DNA of 64,000 nt from Glaciecola sp964418575 (GTDB lineage Bacteria; Pseudomonadota; Gammaproteobacteria; Enterobacterales; Alteromonadaceae). The notes beneath the pieces were generated by a model. The model was not told the DNA's origin. It made no database searches and saw only the letters and a program-made list of their open reading frames with translations. The translations under genes and the position numbers were made by a program. Below, in pieces: positions 26,898-36,489 of the stretch (positions within the stretch are counted from its first letter, which is position 1; the number at the start of each line of letters is the position of its first letter). The stretch is taken from positions 15,135 to 79,134 of the forward strand of contig CAYQMI010000001.1 in the NCBI GenBank assembly GCA_964418575.1, written 5' to 3'.

Positions 26898-28361
26898 ATG
26901 GATCTACTTAGCTATGCAATGCTGTCTATAGGGAAATACGAGTCGGTAACTAAAGTGCAAATACGCTCTCTACGCCAGTTAGTTTTGGGTAGCTACATGG
27001 TAGCTTTAATCCCTCTAATCGCATTGCTTTGGCAAAGTCAGCAAGATTTCGACGACGTAAGTTATATCACCACTGTTAACACGCAATTTTTTGTCTCTGT
27101 TGCAAGCGAATTGCGCGACTTAGAGCTTATCGGCGAAGACGTTGAGCGCCTTATCAAACAATACCAAGTTTTGCCCAACCCCCAATTAGACGAATTAGCC
27201 GACTTTGCGATAGTGAGGTTTGAGGATAAGCTTGCCTTTTTATGCAGTGTTTTAGTGGGTTTATCGGAATGCTCGGTTATGCAAGGGCACATTAAAAAAT
27301 TACGTAATTATGCAGAGTTTAACGACCAGCTAGTCGTCAATGCCCATTTGGCGAGATTTGCCCAGTCGATTGAGATCGTAAAAGAACAAGTAAATGGCGC
27401 CGTTGGTGTTCGAATTGCCGAACAACAAGCGCACCTTGATAACATTCAAAAACGCCAGGGCTGGTCTACAGGAGCACTTGTTCTGCTATCGCTTGCGCTG
27501 ATATTGGTTGCAGCGCAACTTATTGTGAAACCAGTTAGAAAGCTCCAACAGATTATTAAAGCCATTGCGACTAGCAGTAATAAAATGCCAGCCAAAAGCG
27601 ACTCAGCGCCGCGGGAGTTAATGGCGGTTGAAAAGGATTTGTTTTGGTTAAACGAGAGGTTACAACAACTCGAAAAAGTACGAACCGCGCTATTGCGTCA
27701 TGCTTCTCACGAATTGAAAACGCCCCTGGCAAGTATCAAAGAGGGCTGCGCTATTCTCGAAAATGAGGTGGTAGGTGAGTTGTCGTCAGGTCAAATAGAA
27801 GTGGTTGGCTTATTGAATGCCTCGACCGAGCGCCTCAATGTACTGGTAGTTAAATTACTCGATTATAATGCTTTGCTACAGCAGGCAGAACCAAGCTTTG
27901 AAGCGCTGGATATTACCCAAATACTCGAGGAGTGTATTCAAGAATATCGCTTGTTGCTGTCTCAGAATCATCAGCAAATTCAGACTGAAATAGGCGTTAA
28001 CATCAATGTTCATAGCGACGCCGAATTATTACGCAGAATACTTGATAACTTAGTGTCAAACGCGATTGCTTATGCAAAAACCGACAGTGCAATCATTGTG
28101 CGCGTTTCACAAGATCAAGAATATGTGATGATAGACGTATTGAATAACGGCAAAGCGATTACCGAAGATGTTAGAGCTGAAATATTTGAGCCCTTTAAAC
28201 GCGGTAAAGATAAGCGAAACGATAAAGTAATGGGAGCAGGCCTAGGACTTTCGATTGTTGCCGATTGTGCAAGGTTGCTCAATGGCGACGTCGCCATTGT
28301 GGATATTGAAGAGGCTGACGTGTGTTTTCGTGTGCGTTTGCCTAGGAGTAATAATTCATGA
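26898..28361 (+). CDS. glrK: Two-component sensor histidine kinase GlrK (QseE)
   Basis: Membrane sensor of the GlrK/GlrR system, known in enterobacteria to respond to envelope stress. Helices at about residues 30-48 and 192-212 flank a periplasmic helical sensor of about 140 residues; a HAMP linker follows (KPVRKLQQIIKAI). The dimerisation box RHASHELKTPLASI carries the phospho-acceptor His (H271 from the ATG at 26898). N-box DNLVSNAIAYA and G-boxes GAGLGLSIVADCARLLNG complete the ATPase domain. I prefer the ATG at 26898 over the TTG before it. The stop overlaps the next ATG (ATGA), and the order glrK, qseG, glrR matches the enterobacterial operon, which supports the name. Confidence 0.88.
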   Translation: MDLLSYAMLSIGKYESVTKVQIRSLRQLVLGSYMVALIPLIALLWQSQQDFDDVSYITTVNTQFFVSVASELRDLELIGEDVERLIKQYQVLPNPQLDELADFAIVRFEDKLAFLCSVLVGLSECSVMQGHIKKLRNYAEFNDQLVVNAHLARFAQSIEIVKEQVNGAVGVRIAEQQAHLDNIQKRQGWSTGALVLLSLALILVAAQLIVKPVRKLQQIIKAIATSSNKMPAKSDSAPRELMAVEKDLFWLNERLQQLEKVRTALLRHASHELKTPLASIKEGCAILENEVVGELSSGQIEVVGLLNASTERLNVLVVKLLDYNALLQQAEPSFEALDITQILEECIQEYRLLLSQNHQQIQTEIGVNINVHSDAELLRRILDNLVSNAIAYAKTDSAIIVRVSQDQEYVMIDVLNNGKAITEDVRAEIFEPFKRGKDKRNDKVMGAGLGLSIVADCARLLNGDVAIVDIEEADVCFRVRLPRSNNS

Positions 28362-28948
28362 GGATTTTATGGGTAGCGTTGTTAGTAATGAGTTTATCTG
28401 CTTGCGAACTTCTTGATAAATCTTATGACGCTATGGCAACACCTGAGGCTCCTGATGGTACATATTTATGTGATACAAGTGAGGGTTTACAGAGCTTTGA
28501 AGAGTTTTGTCAATTACGCACTTGGACTGAGTTTTTGCTTGATGCAAACCAAGCGAAATGGGTAGAACGGCACGATAGTGTTAAAAACTTGGGAGATGAA
28601 ACTAAGCAAAAGCTGCAAAAAATTCTGTTGAGCCAAGCTATCGATACGCCATATTCGAATCGCTTAAGAGCGCAAAACTGGCTCGATGAGATATTGCCCT
28701 TAATGGATGAAAAGATGCAGCAAGTCGCAATGCTCTTGGTACAAAAACCATCCCAGCAAATGTTAGAGCTTGAGTCAGCCATTACCATTTTAAGCAGAGT
28801 GAACGCTCGACAAGAAAAAACGATAAAAGATTTACAAGAGACCTTGAACATACGCAGTGAAGAAATCAAAAAGCAACGTGAGCAAGTTGAGCAGTTGTTA
28901 AAAATAGAAACCAATATGTCTGATGAACGAAGGAGCAATCAATCTTGA
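28358..28948 (+). CDS. qseG: QseG-like outer-membrane lipoprotein
   Basis: A 196-residue lipoprotein: MRILWVALLVMSLSAC places the lipid-modified Cys at residue 16. The mature part has a compact domain with four Cys in its first third (including CDTSEGLQSFEEFC) and a C-terminal coiled coil from about residue 140 (SAITILSRVNARQEKTIKDL onward). In enterobacteria QseG sits between glrK and glrR and stimulates the kinase from the outer membrane. Position, lipobox and coiled coil fit; sequence similarity to the enterobacterial protein could not be tested here. Both ends overlap the neighbouring genes. Confidence 0.75.
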   Translation: MRILWVALLVMSLSACELLDKSYDAMATPEAPDGTYLCDTSEGLQSFEEFCQLRTWTEFLLDANQAKWVERHDSVKNLGDETKQKLQKILLSQAIDTPYSNRLRAQNWLDEILPLMDEKMQQVAMLLVQKPSQQMLELESAITILSRVNARQEKTIKDLQETLNIRSEEIKKQREQVEQLLKIETNMSDERRSNQS

Positions 28949-30303
28949 GCTTTGAATTACAAGATAAGCGCACACCAAAACTACTGTTAGTTGACGACGA
29001 CGAGAGCTTGTTGCGCTTGATGTCGATTCGTTTAGAAGCAGAAGGTTTTGAGGTAATCAGTGTGGATAATGGCACTCAGGCCTTGCGCCTTATGTTCAAT
29101 AATGAATTTGATGTGGTGCTAAGCGATTTGCGTATGCCGGGCATGGATGGTTTGTCTTTGTTTGATGAAATTTTGCAGCAGCATCGTGATCTACCTGTGA
29201 TTTTAATGACTGCTCACGGCACCATTAAAGACGCTGTTGAGGCGACTCAGCGCGGTGTATTTAGCTTTTTAACAAAACCTGTTGATCACGACGAGTTAAG
29301 ACGTATTTTATTTAAAGCGATTGCTCAAACCCGCAAGAACGACTTAGGCGATTGGTGCAGTGAGATCATTACGCGCTCCCCCGATATGATTAAACTGCTG
29401 AAGCAAGCTGAGCAAATCGCTGATAAAAATGTCAGCGTGTTGATAAATGGTGCAAGCGGCACCGGTAAAGAGCTGCTCGCGAAAGCTATTCATAAAGCTT
29501 CGAGTAGGGCTGATAAATCTTTTGTTGCTATAAACTGCGGAGCTTTACCCGAGAATTTGCTTGAATCTGAGCTTTTTGGACACGCAAAAGGCGCATTTAC
29601 AGGCGCAGTCCAAGCAAATCCAGGCTTGTTTAGAGAAGCTGATGGCGGCACCTTGTTTTTAGATGAAATTGGCGATATGCCAATGAGCCTTCAGGTAAAG
29701 TTATTACGAGCATTGCAAGAGCGCTCCATTCGACCCGTGGGCAGCACGACTTCGATTGATGTAGATGTAAGAATTATCTCTGCAACACATAAAGACCTGC
29801 AGGATGCGATGCAAGACAATGAGTTTAGGGAAGATTTGTATTACCGCTTAAATGTGGTGAATTTAGACTTACCTAAGTTAAAAGACCGCTTTGAAGACAT
29901 CCCTTTGCTTGCCGATTACTTGCTAAAAGAAAGTGCCAAAAAACACGCAATTAACGTTCGCAAATTTGCCGATGACGCCATGAGTATGCTGACAAAAGCA
30001 GACTGGCCGGGCAATGTCAGGCAACTGGTGAATGTAGTTGAACGCTGCGTAGCACTGACCAACACTAAAATCATTCCAGCGTCTTTGGTTGAGCAAGCGC
30101 TGTCTCAAGAAACAGAATACTGGCCAACCTTGACTGAAGCGAGAGATTCCTTTGAATATCGTTATTTGTGTCGTTTATTGCAATTAACCGATGGTAACGT
30201 GACCAGAGCTTCGGACATGGCAGGGCGAAACCGAACGGATATGCACAAGCTAATGAAAAAACATGGCTTAAATGCAGCAGATTTCAGAGCAACAGAGGCC
30301 TAG
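28945..30303 (+). CDS. glrR: Sigma-54-dependent response regulator GlrR (QseF)
   Basis: NtrC-family activator. Receiver domain residues 12-125 with DDD at 17-19, phospho-acceptor D61 and K111 (LTKP). AAA+ domain with Walker A GASGTGKE (169-176), the sigma-54 contact loop GAFTGA (216-221) and Walker B GGTLFLDE (234-241). A C-terminal Fis-type helix-turn-helix (GNVTRASDMAGRNRTDMHKLMKK) binds DNA. The start is TTG at 28945, overlapping the qseG stop, with AAGGAG nine bases before. GlrR in enterobacteria binds TGTC-N10-GACA; that exact box occurs upstream at 26402, before the EF-hand gene. Confidence 0.92.
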   Translation: MSFELQDKRTPKLLLVDDDESLLRLMSIRLEAEGFEVISVDNGTQALRLMFNNEFDVVLSDLRMPGMDGLSLFDEILQQHRDLPVILMTAHGTIKDAVEATQRGVFSFLTKPVDHDELRRILFKAIAQTRKNDLGDWCSEIITRSPDMIKLLKQAEQIADKNVSVLINGASGTGKELLAKAIHKASSRADKSFVAINCGALPENLLESELFGHAKGAFTGAVQANPGLFREADGGTLFLDEIGDMPMSLQVKLLRALQERSIRPVGSTTSIDVDVRIISATHKDLQDAMQDNEFREDLYYRLNVVNLDLPKLKDRFEDIPLLADYLLKESAKKHAINVRKFADDAMSMLTKADWPGNVRQLVNVVERCVALTNTKIIPASLVEQALSQETEYWPTLTEARDSFEYRYLCRLLQLTDGNVTRASDMAGRNRTDMHKLMKKHGLNAADFRATEA

Positions 30304-30316
30304 TTGTTTTCATTAG

Positions 30317-31660
30317 CTATAGTCTTTTAGCAAGCTTGTGCACTGCATAGCGCATTGCCGCAGTGAGTGTATTGATTTGCGCCTCGCTGCAAACAAAGGG
30401 CGGCATAATATAAAGCAGCTTTCCAAATGGGCGTATCCAAGCGCCTTGACTAATAAAGTCTCGTTGAATACTAGCAACGTCAACCGCTTGCTTAAGCTCC
30501 ACCACACCAATGGCGCCCAAACATCTCACATCAGCTACAATTTCTAGCTCATTTAGTGGTTCTAATCCGCTTTTTAACTGCTTCTCTATGCGCTTTACAT
30601 TCTCTTGCCAATCGCTCGCAAGCAGTACGTCGATACTTGCTTTTGCCACCGCACAAGCTAAAGGATTTCCCATGAATGTTGGGCCGTGCATAAACACCCC
30701 AGGCTCACCCTCGCAAACACCCAATGCCACTTGTTCGGTGCACATAGCTGCTGCTAATGTCATGTAGCCACCAGTAAGGGCTTTGCCCATACATAGTATG
30801 TCTGGGGTGATCCCAGCGTGATTGCAGGCAAACAATTCTCCAGTGCGGCCAAAACCTGTGGCTATTTCATCGCAAATGAGAAGCACGTCAAACTCGTCGC
30901 ATAACTCTCTGCATTGTTTTACATATTCAGGATGATACAAACGCATGCCGCCTGCACCTTGTACAACAGGCTCAAGAATAAGCGCCGCGATTTGATGATG
31001 ATGTTGCTCTAGGATGTCACGCATCGGCGCAATTTCATCAGGATGCCAGTTTGCGCCAAACTTAATTTGTGGAGCGGGCGCAAAGTAGTGCTCAATAAGC
31101 GTTTTTTTGAACAAACTATGCATACCATTTACCGGGTCGCATACCGACATGGCAGCAAAGGTATCGCCATGATAGCCACCACGAGGCGTAAGTAGCTTGG
31201 CTTTTTCTGGCCGCCCCTGACATGCCCAGTATTGAATAGCCATTTTAATTGCCACTTCAATTGAAACCGAACCCGAGTCAGCTAAAAAAACGCGATTAAG
31301 ACCTGAAGGAGCGATATCTAATAGACTTTTGCATAAATCTACTGCGGGTTGATGAGTCAGTCCACCAAACATAACATGAGAAAACTTATTAATTTGTTGA
31401 TGCGCAGCTTCATTAAGTTTTGGATGATTATAACCATGCACCGCTGCCCACCAAGACGACATGCCGTCTACCAGAACTTCACCAGAGGCTAAGGTGATTT
31501 CGGCACCATTTGCAGCAAGCACTTCATAACAGGGCAAGGGCGAAACAGCAGAAGTATAAGGATGCCAAATATGCTGTTTATCAAATTCAGTATTGTTCAA
31601 AATATAACCCGTAGTAAAACTTTTATCTTCGCTAAGATTGACAATGTTGGCTCTGCGCAT
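30317..31660 (-). CDS. bioA: Adenosylmethionine--8-amino-7-oxononanoate aminotransferase
   Basis: Third enzyme of the biotin pathway after BioF: it makes 7,8-diaminopelargonate, using SAM as amino donor. Class III PLP aminotransferase: the start QHIWHPYTSAVSPLP and VDGMSSWWAAVHGYNHP are diagnostic of BioA, and the PLP Lys lies in MGKALTGGY. The ATG at 31660 leaves only 36 bases to the divergent bioB. An in-frame TTG about 20 codons further in, just before NNTEFDKQHIWH, would give the usual length and a larger shared promoter region, so the start is uncertain. I looked for a BirA operator (TTGTAAACC-N15-GGTTTACAA) between the genes and saw none that convinced. Confidence 0.95.
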   Translation of the reverse strand: MRRANIVNLSEDKSFTTGYILNNTEFDKQHIWHPYTSAVSPLPCYEVLAANGAEITLASGEVLVDGMSSWWAAVHGYNHPKLNEAAHQQINKFSHVMFGGLTHQPAVDLCKSLLDIAPSGLNRVFLADSGSVSIEVAIKMAIQYWACQGRPEKAKLLTPRGGYHGDTFAAMSVCDPVNGMHSLFKKTLIEHYFAPAPQIKFGANWHPDEIAPMRDILEQHHHQIAALILEPVVQGAGGMRLYHPEYVKQCRELCDEFDVLLICDEIATGFGRTGELFACNHAGITPDILCMGKALTGGYMTLAAAMCTEQVALGVCEGEPGVFMHGPTFMGNPLACAVAKASIDVLLASDWQENVKRIEKQLKSGLEPLNELEIVADVRCLGAIGVVELKQAVDVASIQRDFISQGAWIRPFGKLLYIMPPFVCSEAQINTLTAAMRYAVHKLAKRL

Positions 31661-31696
31661 AGACTAGAGGCATTCTTGCTATGAGTAAACCTTTTT

Positions 31697-32791
31697 ATGT
31701 CTCTACAAAGCCCATCTACCCCACGCCACGATTGGACCTTAGAACAAGTTAACGCATTGTTTGCATTGCCTTTTAATGACTTGATGTTTCAGGCGCAAAC
31801 GGTTCATCGCGAGCATTTTGATGCTAACTATGTACAAGTAAGCACATTACTCTCTATTAAAACGGGTGCGTGTCCAGAAGATTGTAAATACTGTCCTCAA
31901 AGCGCTCGTTATGATACCGGTCTAGAAAAAGAGCGTTTATTGGAAATTGAGAAAGTCATTGAGCGCGCTAAAGAAGCAAGAGCAGCAGGCTCTACGCGTT
32001 TTTGCATGGGAGCTGCTTGGCGTAACCCTAAAGACCGCGATATTCCCTACGTTGCCGATATGATTAAAGAGGTGAAGGCATTAGGCCTTGAGACTTGCAT
32101 GACTCTAGGAATGCTCTCGCGCGACCAAGCTATAGCACTTAAACAAGCGGGTTTGGACTATTATAACCACAACCTAGATACCTCTCCGGAATTCTACGGT
32201 GAAATCATTACAACTCGCACCTATCAAGACCGTTTAGATACCCTGCAAAACGTGCGTGATTCAGGCATGCACGTATGTTCTGGCGGCATTGTAGGTATGG
32301 GCGAGACAGCCAATGACCGTTCAAGCCTGCTTATGCAGCTAGCGAATTTAGAGCATCATCCTGAAAGTGTACCGATTAACATGCTGGTAAAAGTGAAAGG
32401 CACGCCCCTTGATAATGTTGAAGACCTTGAGCCATTTGAATTTATTCGCACCATAGCAGTGGCCCGAATTATGATGCCTAAGAGTTTCGTTCGCCTTTCT
32501 GCTGGTCGTGAATCGATGAATGAACAGATGCAAGCGATGTGCTTTATGGCCGGTGCAAATTCAATTTTTTATGGTTGTAAGCTGCTTACAACGTCAAACC
32601 CTGAAACCCATGAAGATGTGATGCTGTTTAAGAAACTAGGCATTAATTCTAAGCAAGGTAAGAGTTATTCAGATGAAGCTTATGCCGCTGCGCTACATGA
32701 AGAAATAGAGCAAAATCAGCAAAATGATTTGTTTGTTGATGCCACCAAAACATCTTTGAATAAACAGCCTAAGCAAACAACAAGCGCATAA
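31697..32791 (+). CDS. bioB: Biotin synthase
   Basis: Radical-SAM enzyme that inserts sulfur into dethiobiotin, the last step. The radical-SAM cluster motif CPEDCKYC gives Cys 59, 63 and 66. YYNHNLDTSPEFY, GGIVGMGE and the Arg/Asn-bearing IAVARIMMPKSFVRLSAGR complete the barrel with the ligands of the second Fe-S cluster. The C-terminal tail after residue 330 is Gln/Lys-rich and variable. It is the first gene of bioBFCD, divergent from bioA. No strong ribosome site precedes the ATG. Confidence 0.97.
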   Translation: MSLQSPSTPRHDWTLEQVNALFALPFNDLMFQAQTVHREHFDANYVQVSTLLSIKTGACPEDCKYCPQSARYDTGLEKERLLEIEKVIERAKEARAAGSTRFCMGAAWRNPKDRDIPYVADMIKEVKALGLETCMTLGMLSRDQAIALKQAGLDYYNHNLDTSPEFYGEIITTRTYQDRLDTLQNVRDSGMHVCSGGIVGMGETANDRSSLLMQLANLEHHPESVPINMLVKVKGTPLDNVEDLEPFEFIRTIAVARIMMPKSFVRLSAGRESMNEQMQAMCFMAGANSIFYGCKLLTTSNPETHEDVMLFKKLGINSKQGKSYSDEAYAAALHEEIEQNQQNDLFVDATKTSLNKQPKQTTSA

Positions 32792-32793
32792 AC

Positions 32794-34011
32794 ATGACCT
32801 ATCCTTTTGTACAGCAAGCGTTAGCCGCGCGAGAAGAGGCAAGTTTGCTGCGCCAACGAAAGGTAGTGAACTCGACCTCGCAGGGCATTATTGATATTGA
32901 CGGTCATCAATGCATCAATTTTGGTAGCAATGACTATCTTGGTTTGAGTCAAAACCAAGAGGTGCTTCAAAGTTACGTTGAGGGCTTGGCATTGTATGGT
33001 GCAGGAAGTACTGCATCATCTTTGGTTTGTGGCTACATGCGGCCCCACCAAGAATTAGAAGCTGTCGTATGTGAGCTATTGAACAAAGAATCTGCGCTAT
33101 TGACCTCTAGCGGCTTTGCAGCGAATCAAATAATTTGCCAAACATTTGCTCAAGAAAAGCGGCATAGCGAACAATCGATATTATGTGACAAGCTAATGCA
33201 CGCCTCGTTCATTGAGGGTGCGCTTAACAGCAGCGCTGAACTGCTGCGCTATAGGCACAACGATATTGCGCATTTTGAAAAGCAACTAGAGGCTTGCAAT
33301 TCATCAACACTAATTGCCACGGAAGGTGTTTTTAGTATGGATGGCGATTTAGGAAAGCTCAGAGAAATTATCAATTCGCTAATGTCAGTTCGTCCATCTC
33401 TCAAAGACAGTGATCAAGGAATGCGAAATGTGCAGCTACTAGTTGATGACGCGCATGGCTTTGGCGTTGTGGGTGAGGAGGGGGCCGGTGTATCTGGCTT
33501 ATTGGATATTAATGAGCAAGAAATTGATATTGTAATGGCAACCTTTGGCAAAGCTTTGGGCACAGGTGGTGCGGTGATTGCGGGAAGCCATAGTTTTATT
33601 CAATACCTTACAAACTTTGCTAGACACTATGTGTACAGCACTGCGCCCCCGCCTGCTCAGGCGGTAGCAACAATCAAGAGTATTGAAGTAATGCGCCGTT
33701 CAGAGCTGCGCGACAGGCTTCACGAAAACATAGAATTGTTTCAAGTCCTCAGTCATGAAAAGGGCTTTTTGGGCGCGGGCTCGAGTACAGCCATTCAGCC
33801 AATTATTGTTGGGGATTCAGAGCAATGCATGAACGCGTCAAAAGCCTTGTTGGACTTAGGTATTTATGTTCCTGGCATTCGTAGTCCAACCGTGGCAAAA
33901 GGCAGTGAAAGACTGAGAGTTACAATATCGGCAGTGCACAGTCAAAGAGACATCGAGGCCTTAATCGATGCTGTATCAATTGTTCGCGAACGCCAAGGTT
34001 GGGCGCAATGA
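32794..34011 (+). CDS. bioF: 8-amino-7-oxononanoate synthase
   Basis: Condenses pimeloyl-thioester with alanine. An alpha-oxoamine synthase of 405 residues: FGSNDYLGLSQ, GAGSTASSLVCGYMRPHQELE, the VDDAHGFGVVGEEGAG segment with the PLP-binding Asp and His, and TFGKALGTGGA with the PLP Lys. About 20 residues (near 201-220, around SVRPSLKDSDQGMR) look like an insertion relative to common BioF. It starts two bases after bioB and its stop overlaps the bioC ATG. Confidence 0.95.
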   Translation: MTYPFVQQALAAREEASLLRQRKVVNSTSQGIIDIDGHQCINFGSNDYLGLSQNQEVLQSYVEGLALYGAGSTASSLVCGYMRPHQELEAVVCELLNKESALLTSSGFAANQIICQTFAQEKRHSEQSILCDKLMHASFIEGALNSSAELLRYRHNDIAHFEKQLEACNSSTLIATEGVFSMDGDLGKLREIINSLMSVRPSLKDSDQGMRNVQLLVDDAHGFGVVGEEGAGVSGLLDINEQEIDIVMATFGKALGTGGAVIAGSHSFIQYLTNFARHYVYSTAPPPAQAVATIKSIEVMRRSELRDRLHENIELFQVLSHEKGFLGAGSSTAIQPIIVGDSEQCMNASKALLDLGIYVPGIRSPTVAKGSERLRVTISAVHSQRDIEALIDAVSIVRERQGWAQ

Positions 34012-34799
34012 ATATGGCTCTGGTCAGCAAAAAAGCGCATATTGCTAAACGCTTTGGTCAAGCCGCTTCTAGCTACAACGAAAATGCGTTGGTGCAGCGT
34101 GAAGTAATTACTGCACTGAGTAAATGGGCGAACTTTAAAGAAGTTCAAAGCTTTCAAGCGCTAGATATCGGATGTGGAACGGGTGACATTGCCAAGCGTT
34201 TTACAAAGATGAGCAGCCATTGGCTGAATTTAGATATTTCAGTCAATATGCTTAAAAATGCTGCCAGTAGTCATTTGAGCAATGAACACAATAGTCTCAA
34301 TCAAAGCTATCTCTGTGCTGACGCTGAATCCCTCCCACTGCGAGATAATTCACTAGACTTTATATGCTCAAGCATGGCCCTTCAGTGGTGCGATTCGCCA
34401 TCGTCAGTTATGGGGGAAATAAATCGAGTATTAAAAAATGATGGGCGAGCGATTTTGGCGATAATGATTGCGCCCTCATTTTCAGTGCTAAATCGTGCAT
34501 GGGAAAGTATTGAAATGGCATCAAGAGTCAACGCTTTTAATGACCCAGTACAATGGTTAAACGCTGCAAAACCTTTTACATGGAAAGTTAAAAGTGAACT
34601 ACGCAGCTTTAGTACTTCGCACAGTAGTTTAATGCAAATGCTTAAATCTATTAAGGGCGTTGGCGCAAATGCGCTAACAAGCAATAAGAAACAAGCTGCG
34701 TTCAGCAAAACAGAATTGGCTAAGCTAGAGTGCTATTTTTCAGAAAAGGCGGCACTCAAACTCGATTACGAGCTTTTGTTCCTAGATTTGCGTAAATAG
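34008..34799 (+). CDS. bioC: Malonyl-ACP O-methyltransferase
   Basis: SAM-dependent methyltransferase that masks malonyl-ACP so that fatty-acid enzymes can build pimelate. SAM motif I is LDIGCGTGDIAKRF (about residues 51-64). DNSLDFICSSMALQWCDSP is the BioC-type motif after the Asp-rich loop, and the KKAHIAKRFGQAASSYNENALVQ N-terminus is characteristic of the family. I start it at the ATG that overlaps the bioF stop (ATGA at 34008) rather than at the TTG nine bases earlier. No bioH or other pimeloyl esterase gene is in the cluster. Confidence 0.93.
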   Translation: MNMALVSKKAHIAKRFGQAASSYNENALVQREVITALSKWANFKEVQSFQALDIGCGTGDIAKRFTKMSSHWLNLDISVNMLKNAASSHLSNEHNSLNQSYLCADAESLPLRDNSLDFICSSMALQWCDSPSSVMGEINRVLKNDGRAILAIMIAPSFSVLNRAWESIEMASRVNAFNDPVQWLNAAKPFTWKVKSELRSFSTSHSSLMQMLKSIKGVGANALTSNKKQAAFSKTELAKLECYFSEKAALKLDYELLFLDLRK

Positions 34800-34897
34800 T
34801 TGATGCCTCAGGAAAGGCAGAAGCAATTGCCAATTTCCTTATTTAAATATGCTTCGTTGTCTTAATAATACACACTGCGAATTAAGTGAGAATATTA

Positions 34898-35581
34898 ATG
34901 AAAAAACTGTTTGTTACCGGCACCGATACTGATGTTGGCAAGACCTTTGTTAGCCAGCTATTACTTGAAACCTTGAACAACAATGGCCAAAAAACACTTG
35001 GTTTTAAACCCATCTCCGCCGGCTGTGAGCAAACACCTGAAGGCTTGCGCAATGAAGATGCGCTTATTTTACAAGCCGCAAGTTCAGTACAAGCCCAATA
35101 TGAGCATGTAAACCCCATTGCTTATCTTCCTCCCATTGCGCCCCATATTGCCGCGCAAGAAGCGGGTGAGGGTATTACGCTAGGAGATTTACAAACGCAT
35201 TTTGAGAGAATATCACAATACCAGCCAGACCTTCTGTTAGTAGAGGGCGCTGGTGGATGGCGCTTGCCGCTGAACACCAAAGGACAGTACTTATCTGATT
35301 TTGCTATTCAAAATCAAATGCCCGTTGTGATAGTAGTGGGAATGCGTTTAGGCTGCTTAAATCATGCTTTGCTCACTCTACAAGCGATTGAACACGACCA
35401 GTTAGATTGTGTGGGTTGGATTGCAAACCAGTTGTCGGATGATATGCCGTACTACGATGAAAATTTAGCGTCACTGCAGCAGCTTATGCCTGCGCCTATG
35501 CTCGCTGAAGTTAAATTTGCGAGCGAAGATACGCAGGGAAAGCTTATTAGCACTGCGGCTTTCGACACATTCTTTATTTGA
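34898..35581 (+). CDS. bioD: ATP-dependent dethiobiotin synthetase
   Basis: Closes the ureido ring with CO2 and ATP. The P-loop MKKLFVTGTDTDVGKTFVSQ is at the very N-terminus, and EGAGGWRLPLN and VVVGMRLGCLNHALLT are the further BioD motifs. The ATG at 34898 matches the usual N-terminus; the GTG at 34886 would add four residues. A 98-base space separates it from bioC, so it may have its own promoter. It completes a full bioA-bioBFCD set. Confidence 0.94.
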   Translation: MKKLFVTGTDTDVGKTFVSQLLLETLNNNGQKTLGFKPISAGCEQTPEGLRNEDALILQAASSVQAQYEHVNPIAYLPPIAPHIAAQEAGEGITLGDLQTHFERISQYQPDLLLVEGAGGWRLPLNTKGQYLSDFAIQNQMPVVIVVGMRLGCLNHALLTLQAIEHDQLDCVGWIANQLSDDMPYYDENLASLQQLMPAPMLAEVKFASEDTQGKLISTAAFDTFFI

Positions 35582-35683
35582 GTTTAGACACCTTTATATG
35601 ATGTAAATCAAGGTCTGGGATTGAAAAATTACTTACGCTTACTGTGTTGTCCTGCGCATAATTTTTCTAAAAAGGTGATGCTA

Positions 35684-35968
35684 ATGAACAGTAACACTAT
35701 CTCAGACGCTTCGGTTATACGCCTACTCAAGGTGATAATGACCTGTGGCATTTGCCTTATCTTGCTTGGTATATACTTTCATATGTTTAATGAAACGATT
35801 GAAAACATGGGAGTCACCGGCATCTTGATCAGCGCTTGTTTAGTGGCAGTTGGCATGATCATGTCATTACCAACCAAAATGTTTTTAACCTTTTTGTTGG
35901 TCAAAAGAGAGCAAGAAAAAGATGCTGATGAGGCGTCTTTTAAAACACATAAAACGGATGCATCGTAA
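35684..35968 (+). CDS. Hypothetical two-helix membrane protein
   Basis: A 94-residue protein from the ATG at 35684 (a longer frame opens at 35621, but its extra N-terminus is not membrane-like, and AAAGGTG sits just before this ATG). Two hydrophobic segments at about 17-34 and 42-61 form a hairpin, followed by FLTFLLVKREQEKDADE, a charged cytoplasmic tail. I recognise no family. It lies between bioD and the phosphatase gene on the same strand. Confidence 0.65.
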   Translation: MNSNTISDASVIRLLKVIMTCGICLILLGIYFHMFNETIENMGVTGILISACLVAVGMIMSLPTKMFLTFLLVKREQEKDADEASFKTHKTDAS

Positions 35969-36017
35969 GCCTCGATCGCATATAATTTGCACAGGCTAAA
36001 CACTACTAGGACGTAAT

Positions 36018-36488
36018 GTGGAAAGTATTGAAAAACCTAAGATTTTATTCGTTTGCTTAGGCAATATTTGTCGTTCTCCTACCGCAGAGGGCGTATTCAG
36101 GGAAAAGGCGCAGAAAAATGGCCTTAACATAGTGATAGATTCTGCGGGTACTTCTGGCTATAAAGATGGCGTTGCGCCAGACAAGCGGGCCCAGCAGGTA
36201 GCGAGTAATCGAGGTTATAATCTCTCAAAACTAAAGTGCAGAAAGGTTTCTGAACAAGACTTTGAGCGCTTTGATTATATAATAGCGATGGACGAAGCGA
36301 ACGTTCGTGAGCTTAAACGCAAGTGCCCTGAAGAACTGCAGCATAAAATCAGCTTATTTTTGTCGCACTGTGAAAGTGACTACGATGAAGTGCCAGACCC
36401 GTACTATTCTGGTTTAAAAGGCTTTGAATTAGTACTTGATTTGATTGAACAGGCCGCAGACGGCTTACTTTTGAAAATGGTCAAGTAA
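36018..36488 (+). CDS. Low-molecular-weight protein-tyrosine phosphatase
   Basis: Hydrolyses phosphotyrosine via a cysteine nucleophile. The P-loop VCLGNICRSPT gives C13 and R19 (C-x5-R), and DPYYSG near residue 121 carries the general-acid Asp. Length (156) is normal. The start is GTG at 36018 with AGGA upstream. Such enzymes often control exopolysaccharide tyrosine kinases, but no such kinase is nearby. The next gene starts one base after its stop, so the two are probably co-transcribed. Confidence 0.93.
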   Translation: MESIEKPKILFVCLGNICRSPTAEGVFREKAQKNGLNIVIDSAGTSGYKDGVAPDKRAQQVASNRGYNLSKLKCRKVSEQDFERFDYIIAMDEANVRELKRKCPEELQHKISLFLSHCESDYDEVPDPYYSGLKGFELVLDLIEQAADGLLLKMVK

Positions 36489-36489
36489 T

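Noticed and set aside
31661..31696. Possible BirA operator between bioA and bioB (GTAAACC at 31685)
   Set aside because: Only one half of the expected inverted repeat is present; no matching GGTTTAC half lies at the right distance.
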